DNA from: Curtobacterium sp. MCBA15_009
Lineage (GTDB): Bacteria; Actinomycetota; Actinomycetes; Actinomycetales; Microbacteriaceae
DNA: 64,000 nucleotides
NCBI RefSeq assembly: GCF_001864895.1
Contig: NZ_MJGO01000002.1
Coordinates: forward strand, 27,945 to 91,944
Reading direction: 5' to 3'
In this document: piece after piece, positions 43,008 through 51,712 of the stretch
Position numbering within the stretch: position 1 is the first letter of the stretch
Layout of the letters: each line of letters begins with the position of its first letter
Program-made: the position numbers and the translations under genes
The notes under the pieces: generated by a model
Database searches by the model: none
What the model saw: only the letters and a program-made list of their open reading frames with translations
What the model was told of the DNA's origin: nothing

Positions 43008-44735
43008 ATGACGCTTCCCCCACAGCGCACGCGCGGCCCGCGCGACCCGGGCCCCCGCCGACGCGGTCGCCTCGCCGCGGCCCTCGCCGGGCTCGCCGTC
43101 GTGGCCCTCGTGGCCACCGGCTGCAGCATCCAGGTCCGCTCCGAACCCGATCCCACCATCGGCAAGGACACGATGCTCATCAACGCGGACCGCGGCAACC
43201 CGCTGTTCGACCGCAACTTCAACCCGTACATCCCGAACGCCCGGACGGCCTCCAAGTGGATGTACGAGCCCCTCATCGAGGTGAACCCCCTCGACGGCAA
43301 GCGCAACCCGTGGCTCGCCAGCAAGTGGAGTCAGCCCGACGCGAAGACCATCGACATGACGATCCGCTCCGGCGTCGAGTGGTCCGACGGTTCGCCGTTC
43401 AGCGCGGAGGACGTCGTCTTCACCTTCGACCTGCTCAAGAAGTTCCCCGCCATGGACGTCAAGGGCGCCTGGCAGCACATCGAGCGCATCGAGCAGGACG
43501 GCGACCACGTCGTCTTCCACCTCAAGAGCGAGGACGTCCCGAGCCTGACGATCATCGGGCAGACGTACATCCTCGGCGAGGACCACTGGGGCGGCGTGAA
43601 GGACCCGACGACCTGGCGCGACCCGAACCCGGTCGGCACCGGTCCGTTCGTCCTCGGCAACTACACCGACCAGCAGTACTCGATGGACAAGAACCCGAGG
43701 TACTGGCAGGCCGACGAGATCGCCATCAAGCACCTCATCCTGCCGGCGACGAACACCCAGCTCGACACCGTCACACGTGGTTACGACTGGGCGTACTCGT
43801 TCATCTCCGATGTCGAGGGCACGTGGGGAGCCGCTTCCGAGACGAACCAGTACTGGTTCCCGCCGGGCGGCATCACCGGCCTCATCCCGAACCTGACGAA
43901 GGCGCCCTTCAACGACGTGAACGTCCGTCGGGGGATCTCCCTGGCCCTCGACCGTGACGCGATCGCCGAGACGGCGACCGAGGGCAACCTGCAGGCAGCG
44001 GCGCAGACCGGGCTCATCCTGCCGAACCAGGAGCGCTACGTGAACGACGCGATCCCGGACAAGGGCATGGTGACGCAGGACGCCGACGCCGCGAAGGCAG
44101 CGTTCGCGAAGGCCGGCTACCGCGAGCAGGGCGGCAAGCTCGTCAAGGACGGCAAGCAGCTCCAGATCGCCATCACGACCGCGAACGGGTACTCCGACTG
44201 GCTCCGCGCCGTGCAGGAGGTCCGCCGCAACCTCACCGCGATCGGCATCGACGTCACCATCAAGGCCCCGCAGCCCGCCGGCTACCAGCAGGCGATCAAC
44301 AACGGGCGGTTCGACATGGCGATGGGCGGCATGGGCAACGGCGACGTCTACCAGGCCTTCAACTCCCTGATGTCCACCGAGTTCTACCAGCCGGTCGGCA
44401 AGTCGACGGTCAACAACTACGAGCGGTACAAGAACGCCGACACCCAGGAGCTCCTCGACGAGTACAAGGCGACGACGGACACCGCGAAGCAGCAGGAGAT
44501 CCTCGACCAGCTGCAGCAGATCGTCTACGACGAGCTGCCCGTCATCGGCATGTACCACGGCGGCCTCTGGGGCTTGTTCAACACCGGCAAGTTTGTCGGC
44601 TGGCCCAGCGCGGAGGACCCCTACATGGCACCGCAGAACTACGACTCGGCACCGCTGCTCATCTTCACCAAGCTCCGGCTGCGCGACAGCGCGGCGGGCA
44701 AGGAGATCCTGCAGCAGCAGGAGGACGCAAAGTGA
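43008..44735 (+). CDS. Peptide-type (family 5) ABC substrate-binding lipoprotein
   Basis: A 575-residue extracellular solute-binding protein family 5. A basic N-terminus and hydrophobic segment lead to the lipobox VATGC; the mature part has MYEPLIEVNPLDGKRNPWLA and GVEWSDGSPFSAEDVVFTFD, the family signature. Such proteins bind oligopeptides but also cello- or other oligosaccharides in actinobacteria and Thermotoga; the GH1 gene in the operon favours a glycoside. The ATG at 43008 has GGAGG 11 nt upstream. Confidence 0.9.
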   Translation: MTLPPQRTRGPRDPGPRRRGRLAAALAGLAVVALVATGCSIQVRSEPDPTIGKDTMLINADRGNPLFDRNFNPYIPNARTASKWMYEPLIEVNPLDGKRNPWLASKWSQPDAKTIDMTIRSGVEWSDGSPFSAEDVVFTFDLLKKFPAMDVKGAWQHIERIEQDGDHVVFHLKSEDVPSLTIIGQTYILGEDHWGGVKDPTTWRDPNPVGTGPFVLGNYTDQQYSMDKNPRYWQADEIAIKHLILPATNTQLDTVTRGYDWAYSFISDVEGTWGAASETNQYWFPPGGITGLIPNLTKAPFNDVNVRRGISLALDRDAIAETATEGNLQAAAQTGLILPNQERYVNDAIPDKGMVTQDADAAKAAFAKAGYREQGGKLVKDGKQLQIAITTANGYSDWLRAVQEVRRNLTAIGIDVTIKAPQPAGYQQAINNGRFDMAMGGMGNGDVYQAFNSLMSTEFYQPVGKSTVNNYERYKNADTQELLDEYKATTDTAKQQEILDQLQQIVYDELPVIGMYHGGLWGLFNTGKFVGWPSAEDPYMAPQNYDSAPLLIFTKLRLRDSAAGKEILQQQEDAK

Positions 44736-45712
44736 AGTACATCCTCCAGAAACTCGTCCTCTTCGTCCTGACGCTCTGGGCCGCGGTCACGCTCAACTTC
44801 GTGCTCCCGCGCCTCATGCCCGGCAGTCCGGCCGACGCCGCGCTCGCGAAGCTCGGCCAGAACGGTCCGGTCACCGACGCCACGAAGAAGGCCATCGAGG
44901 CCCAGCTCGGCGTGCCGACCGGCAACGTGTGGGACCAGTACGTCAGCTACCTGCACCAGGTGATCACCCTCGACTTCGGCACGAGCTACACGTTCTACCC
45001 CCAGCCCGTCGGCGACCTCGTGGCGAAGGCCCTGCCCTACACGCTCATCCTGGTCGGGGTCGTCACGATCCTGGCGTTCGTCCTCGGCACCCTGATCGGT
45101 GTCGCGGCGGCGTGGAAGCGCGGCACCTGGCTCGACTCGCTCCCCACCCTGTCGGGCAGCTTCATGTCCACGTTCCCGTACTTCTGGACCGCCCTGCTGC
45201 TGCTGTTCTTCCTCGGCTACGTGCTGCACTGGTTCCCGACCACGGGCGCCTACTCGGCCACGACGACGCCCGGTCTCAACGGTGCGTTCCTCGGCGACGC
45301 CCTGCAGCACGCCGTGCTGCCGGCCGTCACGATCCTGGTGACGAGCCTGGGCGGCTGGATCATCGGCATGCGCAACGCGATGATCAACACCCTCGGTGAC
45401 GACTACGTGACCTTCGCCGAGGCGAACGGCCTGCGCGGGCGCACCGTGGCCGTCCGGTACGCGGCCCGCAACGCGATCCTGCCGAACCTGACCGGCTTCG
45501 GCCTGGCTCTCGGCGGCGTGGTCGGCGGTTCGGTGCTGGTCGAGCAGGTGTTCGGGTACCCGGGCATCGGCTACCTGCTGTTCAACGCCGTGATCGGGCA
45601 GGACTACCCGCTCATGCAGGCCCTCTTCCTGATGATCACCGTGTCGGTGCTCATCGCCAACTTCATCGTGGACGTCATGTACGGCGTCCTGGACCCGAGG
45701 ACGCGTCGATGA
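44732..45712 (+). CDS. Peptide-type ABC transporter permease (DppB-like)
   Basis: A 326-residue permease with six helices and the DppB N-terminal pattern MKYILQKLVLFVLTLWAAVT. The EAA-like loop reads FAEANGLRGRTVAVRYAARN. The GTG start overlaps the binding-protein stop. It forms the membrane channel with the next gene. Confidence 0.92.
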   Translation: MKYILQKLVLFVLTLWAAVTLNFVLPRLMPGSPADAALAKLGQNGPVTDATKKAIEAQLGVPTGNVWDQYVSYLHQVITLDFGTSYTFYPQPVGDLVAKALPYTLILVGVVTILAFVLGTLIGVAAAWKRGTWLDSLPTLSGSFMSTFPYFWTALLLLFFLGYVLHWFPTTGAYSATTTPGLNGAFLGDALQHAVLPAVTILVTSLGGWIIGMRNAMINTLGDDYVTFAEANGLRGRTVAVRYAARNAILPNLTGFGLALGGVVGGSVLVEQVFGYPGIGYLLFNAVIGQDYPLMQALFLMITVSVLIANFIVDVMYGVLDPRTRR

Positions 45713-46659
45713 CCAACACCACCACCCCGGACGCCACAGTCGCAGTCCGCACCCAAGAAGAAGCAGCTCAGGCGCCGTCCAAGTGGCGCGCCGCCGCCCG
45801 CCAGTTCGGCGTCGTCTGGTCGAACGGGAAGGCCCGGACCGGCATCGTCATCCTCGGCGTCTTCGTGCTCGTCGCGGTCTTCGCCCCGCTCCTGGCCCCG
45901 TACGGCGCCAGCCAGAACGGCTTCGCCCGGTCCGCCGACGCGACGCCCGACCACTGGATGGGCACCACCGCCGCCGGCGAGGACGTCCTGTCACAGCTCG
46001 TGTACGGCGCCCGCATCTCGGTCTTCGTCGGCGCGGTCGCGGGCGTCCTGTCCACGCTCGTCGCCGTCGCGATCGGCCTCAGCTGGGGCTATGTCCGGGG
46101 CTGGATCGCCGAGGTCGTCGGGTTCATCGTGAACCTGTTCCTCGTCATCCCGGGTCTGCCCCTGATGATCGTCATCGCCGCCTACCTGCAGAACGGCGGC
46201 ATCGCGGTCATCATCGCGGTCATCGTCGTCACCGGTTGGGCGTGGGGCGCTCGCGTGCTCCGGTCGCAGACGCAGTCGCTGCGCGGCCGGGACTTCGTCA
46301 CCGCCGCCCAGTTCTCCGGTGACGGCGCGACGCGCATCGTGTTCCGCGAGATCCTGCCGAACATGACGAGCCTCATCGTCGGCAGCTTCTTCGGGGCCGC
46401 CACGAGCGCGATCCTCGCCGAGGCCGGCCTCGAGTTCCTCGGACTCGGCGACTCCTCGATCGTCAGCTGGGGCACGATCCTGTACTGGGCGCAGAACTCG
46501 AACGCGCTCCTCACCGGCCAGTGGATCCTGCTCTTCGCGCCCGGCCTCTGCATCGCGCTGCTCGCGATGAGCCTCACCCTGATCAACTTCGGCGTCGACG
46601 CCGTGTCCAACCCGCGGCTGCGCGAGGGCGCGCGGCCCCGTAAGGAGAAGACCGCATGA
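45709..46659 (+). CDS. Peptide-type ABC transporter permease (DppC-like)
   Basis: A 316-residue permease with six helices, the DppC-type substrate-side motif HWMGTTAAGEDVLSQLVYGA and the EAA loop GRDFVTAAQFSGDGATRIVF. ATGA overlaps link it to the genes on both sides. Confidence 0.92.
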   Translation: MTNTTTPDATVAVRTQEEAAQAPSKWRAAARQFGVVWSNGKARTGIVILGVFVLVAVFAPLLAPYGASQNGFARSADATPDHWMGTTAAGEDVLSQLVYGARISVFVGAVAGVLSTLVAVAIGLSWGYVRGWIAEVVGFIVNLFLVIPGLPLMIVIAAYLQNGGIAVIIAVIVVTGWAWGARVLRSQTQSLRGRDFVTAAQFSGDGATRIVFREILPNMTSLIVGSFFGAATSAILAEAGLEFLGLGDSSIVSWGTILYWAQNSNALLTGQWILLFAPGLCIALLAMSLTLINFGVDAVSNPRLREGARPRKEKTA

Positions 46660-48437
46660 GCGGCTCGCCAGGAACGCACCCCGCAGACGGCCAGGAGGCA
46701 CGGGACGGCGCCGCCACGCGCCTCCCGTCCGACGCCACGAGCGTCACGCAGGACGTCCTGCTCGACGTCCGCGACCTGTCGGTCGTCTACGAATCGGCCG
46801 GCCAGGAGGCCGTCCAGGCGGTCGACCACGTGTCGTTCTGCCTGCGGAAGGGCGAGTTCATCGGCCTGGTCGGCGAGTCCGGTTCCGGCAAGTCGACCCT
46901 CGGCTACGCGCTGACCCGGCTGCAGAAGCCGCCGGCGCGCACGAACGGCGGCAGCATCGTCTTCGCGGGCAAGGACATCCGCGACCTCGACGAGGAAGCC
47001 CTGCGCCAGCAGCGGCAGGGCGGCTTCGCGATGGTGCTGCAGTCCGGCATGAACGCGCTCAACCCGGTGCGCACCATCCGGAACCACTTCATCGACGTCT
47101 TCAGGGCGCACGGCCACGTGCCGCGCGACCGCTGGGACGCCCGCATGCAGGAGCTCGTCGGCAAGGTGAAGCTGCCGACGTCGATGCTCGCCCGGTTCCC
47201 CGGGGAGCTCTCCGGCGGCATGCGGCAGCGCGTCTCCATCGCCCTGGCGCTCTCGCTCGAGCCGCAGCTCATGGTGTTCGACGAGCCGACGACGGCACTC
47301 GACGTCCTCGTGCAGCACGCCGTGATGGACACGATCATCGAGCTGCAGCGGTCCGAGGGCTTCACCGCCGTCCTCATCAGCCACGACCTCGGCATCGTCC
47401 TCGAGGCCACCGAACGCGTCCTCGTCATGCACGAGGGCCGCATCGTCGAGGACGGCCGCTCGCTCGAGGTCCTGCGCGACCCGCAGGACGACTACACGAA
47501 GATGCTGCTGTCGCACTACGCGGACCCCCGCGCCGAGGTCGTCTCCCTGCCCGGGTTCCCCGACCGATCGCAGCGCTCGGTCTCGCGTCAGCAGACGACC
47601 TCGTCGTTCGCCACCGTCGGCTCCCGTGAACGCTCCGCCGCGAAGAACCCGATCGTGGTCGACCACCTCGTGAAGACCTACCCGGCACCGCGTCGCGGGG
47701 AGCAGCCGGTGCAGGCCGTGCGGGACGTGTCGTTCACCCTCGAACCCGGGCAGTCGCTCGCGCTCGTCGGCCAGTCCGGTTCCGGCAAGTCGACGATCGC
47801 GAAGATGCTCACCGGCGTCGAGAAGCCGACGACCGGCACGGTCCGCTTCGGCGACGCCGACGTCGGCCGCCTGGGCCGGCGCGGCCTGAAGGACCTCCGT
47901 TCCGAGGTGCAGATGGTCTTCCAGGACCCGTACTCGGCGCTCAACCCGCTGCACACGGTGGAGTACACGCTGTCCCGGCCGATCGCGAACTACACGGACC
48001 TGCGCGGGCGGGACGCCCGCAGGCGCGTGCTCGAGCTGCTCGAGACCGTGGGCCTGACCCCCGTCGAGCAGTTCGCGCAGAAGCTCCCGCACCAGCTCTC
48101 CGGCGGGCAGCGGCAGCGCGTCGTCATCGCCCGGGCGCTCGCGAGCGACCCGCAGGTGATCATCGCCGACGAGCCCGTCTCGATGCTCGACGTCACCCTG
48201 CGTGCCGGGGTGCTCGCCCTGCTCGAGGACCTCCGCGAGCAGTGGGGCGTCTCGCTCCTCTACATCACGCACGACCTGCTCAGCGCGCGCCTCATCACGG
48301 ACGACATCATGGTGCTGCACGACGGCGCAGTCGTCGAGCGCGGCCGCACCGCCGAGGTGCTGCAGCACCCGCAGGACGACTACACGGTGGCGCTCCTGGA
48401 CGCCGTGCCGAACCCGCGGCGGACACTGCTGGCATGA
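46656..48437 (+). CDS. Fused double ATPase of a peptide-type ABC transporter (DppD-DppF fusion)
   Basis: A 593-residue protein carrying both ATPase domains of the importer. Domain 1 (about 30-290): GESGSGKST, ELSGGMRQRVSIALAL, LMVFDEPTTALD. Domain 2 (about 330-590): GQSGSGKST, QLSGGQRQRVVIARAL, VIIADEPVSMLD. The first 28 residues are a non-conserved tail that contains a degenerate copy of the GGACGGGAGGC hairpin. The start overlaps the DppC-like stop as ATGA. Confidence 0.92.
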   Translation: MSGSPGTHPADGQEARDGAATRLPSDATSVTQDVLLDVRDLSVVYESAGQEAVQAVDHVSFCLRKGEFIGLVGESGSGKSTLGYALTRLQKPPARTNGGSIVFAGKDIRDLDEEALRQQRQGGFAMVLQSGMNALNPVRTIRNHFIDVFRAHGHVPRDRWDARMQELVGKVKLPTSMLARFPGELSGGMRQRVSIALALSLEPQLMVFDEPTTALDVLVQHAVMDTIIELQRSEGFTAVLISHDLGIVLEATERVLVMHEGRIVEDGRSLEVLRDPQDDYTKMLLSHYADPRAEVVSLPGFPDRSQRSVSRQQTTSSFATVGSRERSAAKNPIVVDHLVKTYPAPRRGEQPVQAVRDVSFTLEPGQSLALVGQSGSGKSTIAKMLTGVEKPTTGTVRFGDADVGRLGRRGLKDLRSEVQMVFQDPYSALNPLHTVEYTLSRPIANYTDLRGRDARRRVLELLETVGLTPVEQFAQKLPHQLSGGQRQRVVIARALASDPQVIIADEPVSMLDVTLRAGVLALLEDLREQWGVSLLYITHDLLSARLITDDIMVLHDGAVVERGRTAEVLQHPQDDYTVALLDAVPNPRRTLLA

Positions 48438-49294
48438 ACTTCCCCACCGTGCCGCCCTTCGGGCACCTCCCCACCCCGGACCACGTCGACGTCGTCGGCA
48501 TCGACCTGCCCGTCGGTCGGCTCACCGCGTACCGCGTGGTGCCTGACGGGCCGTCGAAGGGCACCGTCCTGATCGTCCCCGGCTACACCGGCTCGAAGGA
48601 GGACTGGCGCACCTTCATGCCGCTCCTCCGCGACGCCGGCTGGACCGCGGTGGCGATCAGCCGTCGCGGGCAGGCGGACTCGGCAGCGCCGCCCTCGCCG
48701 TCGGACCACTCGCTCGACGAGGAAGCCGCCGACGTCGTCCGGGTCGCCGCCCTGCTCGACGACGGCGCCCCGGTCCACCTGATCGGTCACTCGCTCGGCG
48801 GGGTCATCGCCCGCGCAGCCGCGATCGCCTCGCCGTCGTCGTTCCGCGACGTCGTGCAGTTCTGCTCCGGACCGTACGGCTGGCCCTACCGCAAGGTGAC
48901 CGAGCTGACGATCCTGCACGACACCGGTGGCAACCTCCGCCAACTGTTCGACTCGACGAACCCGCTCTGGGCCTACCGCCCCGACGACGAGCTGCCGGAC
49001 GACGTCCGGATGGTCCGCGACCGCTTCGACGCGACCAGCCCGCTCAGCGTCGTCGCCGGCGGGCACATCCTCGAGGACCACACCGACTCGTCGGCCGAGC
49101 TCCGCGCGACCGGGCTGCCCGTGCTCGTCGCGCACGGCGAGTGGGACAACGCCTGGCCGATCCCGTGGCAGCGCCGGATGGCGGAGGACACCGGGGCGGC
49201 CTACGAGGTCATCCCGACCAGCTACCACGGCCCCCACGTCGAGAACCCCGCGGCGACGCTCGAGGTCTTCGACCGCTTCCTGTCGGCGCACTGA
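48434..49294 (+). CDS. Alpha/beta hydrolase
   Basis: A 286-residue alpha/beta-hydrolase fold enzyme: oxyanion region VLIVPGYTGSKEDW, nucleophile elbow LIGHSLGGVIAR, catalytic Asp likely in HGEWDNAWP and His in YHGPHVENP. No signal peptide, so cytoplasmic. Its place between the importer and the GH1 enzyme suggests that it removes acyl groups from imported acylated glycosides, but this is inference. ATG overlaps the ATPase stop. Confidence 0.87.
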   Translation: MNFPTVPPFGHLPTPDHVDVVGIDLPVGRLTAYRVVPDGPSKGTVLIVPGYTGSKEDWRTFMPLLRDAGWTAVAISRRGQADSAAPPSPSDHSLDEEAADVVRVAALLDDGAPVHLIGHSLGGVIARAAAIASPSSFRDVVQFCSGPYGWPYRKVTELTILHDTGGNLRQLFDSTNPLWAYRPDDELPDDVRMVRDRFDATSPLSVVAGGHILEDHTDSSAELRATGLPVLVAHGEWDNAWPIPWQRRMAEDTGAAYEVIPTSYHGPHVENPAATLEVFDRFLSAH

Positions 49295-49304
49295 TGCCGG
49301 CCCG

Positions 49305-50522
49305 TTGAAAGGCACCATCATCACCACCCTGCACTTCCCCGACGGCTTCCTCTGGGGCGCCGCCACCGCCGCCCACCAGATCGAGGGCAACAACGTCAAC
49401 AGCAACTGGTGGGTGCACGAGCACGAGCCGGACACCACGATCGTCGAACCCTCGGGCGACGCCGCGGACAGCTACCACCGCTACCGCGACGACATCCGCA
49501 TCGCCGCCGAGCTCGGTCTGAACTCGTACCGGTTCAGCATCGAGTGGGCCCGCATCGAGCCCGAGCGCGGGTCCGTCAGCCGCGCCGAGGTCGACCACTA
49601 CCGCCGCATGGTCGAGACGTGCCACGAGTTCGGCGTCGAGCCGATCGTCACCCTCATGCACTTCACCGTGCCGCGCTGGTTCGAGCGCGACGGCTTCTGG
49701 CGCGCACCCGACGCCGCCGACCTGTTCGCCCGGTACACGGAAGCGGCGCTCCCTGTGGTGTCCGACGGCGTCCGCTACGTCTGCACGGTCAACGAGCCGA
49801 ACATCGCGGCGATGCTCGCCGGAGGCGAGGACGCCGCGAACCTCGTCGCCTACGGTCTGCCGAACCCGGACCTCGGCGTCGCCGACGCCCTGCTGGCCAG
49901 CCACAAGCGGTCGCGCGACGTGCTGTCACAGGTGTCGGGCCTCCGGTCCGGGTGGACCGTCGCGACGCAGGCCTTCCGCTCGAATGGCGAGCCCGGGGCG
50001 GACGCGATGCTCCGCGAGTACGGCTACCCGCGCGACGACTGGTACCTCGAGCAGGCCGCCGGTGACGACTTCCTCGGCGTGCAGGCGTACACCCGGACCT
50101 TCATCGGCGCTTCCGGTCCGTTGCCCGTGGCGGACGACGTCGAGACGACCCTGACCGGCTGGGAGTTCTACCCCGAGGCCTCGGCCGACGGGCTCCGCAG
50201 CGCGTGGGAGCTCTCCGGCGGCGTCCCGCTGATGATCACCGAGAACGGCATCGCCACCGCCGACGACTCCCGCCGGCAGGTCTACACGCAGGGCGCCCTC
50301 GAGGGCATCCACCGCTGCATCGAGGACGGCATCGAGGTCCTCGGCTACCAGCACTGGTCGCTCCTCGACAACTACGAGTGGGCGTCCGGCTTCCGGCCGA
50401 CCTTCGGGTTGGTCGCCTGGGACCCGGAGACCTTCGAGCGCACGCCGAAGCCCTCCGCCCACTGGTACGGCGGCGTGGCCCGGGCGAACGCGCTCGAGCG
50501 CGCGGGTCAGCTCGCCCCGTAG
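49305..50522 (+). CDS. Beta-glucosidase-type glycoside hydrolase, family 1
   Basis: A GH1 enzyme of about 400 residues, somewhat shorter than the usual 440-480. It starts with LHFPDGFLWGAATAAHQIEG, has the acid/base Glu164 in CTVNEPNIAA and the nucleophile Glu313 in LMITENGIA (numbering from TTG 49305). No ATG or GTG is near the conserved N-terminus; TTG 49305 is the only standard codon, but a GAAAGG ribosome-binding site sits better before ATC at 49317 or 49320. It probably hydrolyses the imported beta-glycoside. A hairpin terminator follows. Confidence 0.9.
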   Translation: MKGTIITTLHFPDGFLWGAATAAHQIEGNNVNSNWWVHEHEPDTTIVEPSGDAADSYHRYRDDIRIAAELGLNSYRFSIEWARIEPERGSVSRAEVDHYRRMVETCHEFGVEPIVTLMHFTVPRWFERDGFWRAPDAADLFARYTEAALPVVSDGVRYVCTVNEPNIAAMLAGGEDAANLVAYGLPNPDLGVADALLASHKRSRDVLSQVSGLRSGWTVATQAFRSNGEPGADAMLREYGYPRDDWYLEQAAGDDFLGVQAYTRTFIGASGPLPVADDVETTLTGWEFYPEASADGLRSAWELSGGVPLMITENGIATADDSRRQVYTQGALEGIHRCIEDGIEVLGYQHWSLLDNYEWASGFRPTFGLVAWDPETFERTPKPSAHWYGGVARANALERAGQLAP

Positions 50523-51703
50523 TAGTGGGCCAGCTGCTCCGCGACCGCTCGGTCGCGGAGCAGCTCCGCGCGGTCGCTCGCACTCGACCCCTCGTCGTCC
50601 CGGGCGTTCACGTCGACGTCGAGCTCGAGCGCGGCCCGCACGGTGCCGACGTCGCCGGAGTCGACCGCGGCGATGAGCAGGGTCGCGCCCCGCGAACCGA
50701 CCGCCCGTGTCGAGGCACCTGCCGCGGCGAGGGCGCGGACGACCTCGGCGTGACCGCCCCAGGCCGCGCGGACGATCGCGGTGTTGCCGTCGGCGTCCCG
50801 TGCCTCGAGGTCGGCACCGGCAGCGGCGAGCACGGCGACGGCACGACGGGCGTCCCGGTCGATCGCCAGCGTGAGCGGCGTGCGTCCCTCGGTGTCCGTG
50901 AGCTCGACCGACGCCCCGCGACGCAGGAGCTCCTCGAGCATCGCCGCACGGTCGAACCACGCGGCGGCGTGCAGCGGCGCGAAGCCCCACCGCTGGTCCA
51001 CGTCGTCGACGTCGCTCGCGTCGTCGGCCAGGTGCAGCCCGCCGAGGTCGCCGTACGCCGCGGCGCGCACGACCTCGGTGGCGTACTCCACCCATCCGTC
51101 CGGCACCGGTCCGTGCCAGCCCCGCGCCGGGCGGTCCCCGAGCGCGTCGTACACCGACTCGGCGACGCTCCGGACGGCGACCTGGACGTCGGTGAACCGG
51201 ATCGCGACCTCGCCGACGGGGGAGACGAGCAGCCGGAGCTCCCAGGCGTCCTGCCCCGGCACGTGGTCGAGTTCCCCGCGGGCGATGTGGGCGTCGCCGG
51301 CGAGCAGGTCCGCGGGGTCGACGTGCGTCGGGTCGATGACGGCGTCGTCGAAGCGCAGGGTCACCCGCGCGTGGTTCCACCGGCGCCACAGGCCGTCCGG
51401 GGTGTCGAGCACCTCGTCGTTCCGCACCACGACCTCGGCGCGGACGACCACGGGATCCGGGGTGCCGTGTCCCGGCAGGTCGACCGGGGTCGTCGCCTCG
51501 TCGTCGCCGTCACCGGTGCTGCCCGCGGCCGGCGCTTCGGCGCTCAGCGCGGCGAGGCGCGAGTCGACCCAGCGCACGGTGGCGAGGGCCGCCACGGGCG
51601 GGGGAGCGTCCTCGAGCAGTCGGGTCAGGTGGTCCGCTGCCCCCTCGAGGTCCTCGAGCGACACGTAGCCGACCGCCGGCCAGTTCACTCGACTCCATCG
51701 CAC
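50507..51703 (-). CDS. Ankyrin repeat protein
   Basis: A 398-residue soluble protein. The first 200 residues have no recognised domain, with a Thr/Asp/Gly-rich stretch near 60-75. From about 240 the chain has four ankyrin-like repeats (RWGFAPLHAAAWFDRAAMLE, EGRTPLTLAIDRDARRAVAV, DGNTAIVRAAWGGHAEVVRA, and RGATLLIAAVDSGDVGTVRA). Ankyrin repeats bind proteins; the partner is unknown. The gene overlaps the GH1 gene tail to tail by 16 bp. Confidence 0.8.
   Translation of the reverse strand: MRWSRVNWPAVGYVSLEDLEGAADHLTRLLEDAPPPVAALATVRWVDSRLAALSAEAPAAGSTGDGDDEATTPVDLPGHGTPDPVVVRAEVVVRNDEVLDTPDGLWRRWNHARVTLRFDDAVIDPTHVDPADLLAGDAHIARGELDHVPGQDAWELRLLVSPVGEVAIRFTDVQVAVRSVAESVYDALGDRPARGWHGPVPDGWVEYATEVVRAAAYGDLGGLHLADDASDVDDVDQRWGFAPLHAAAWFDRAAMLEELLRRGASVELTDTEGRTPLTLAIDRDARRAVAVLAAAGADLEARDADGNTAIVRAAWGGHAEVVRALAAAGASTRAVGSRGATLLIAAVDSGDVGTVRAALELDVDVNARDDEGSSASDRAELLRDRAVAEQLAHYYGAS
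50532..50565 (+). terminator. Terminator of the GH1 operon inside the ankyrin gene
   Basis: A perfect 15-bp inverted repeat (AGCTGCTCCGCGACC, 4-nt loop, complement) begins 9 bp after the GH1 stop. It lies within the last codons of the convergent ankyrin gene, where it encodes LLRDRAVAEQL. Confidence 0.65.
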
Positions 51704-51712
51704 GGGTCGACA

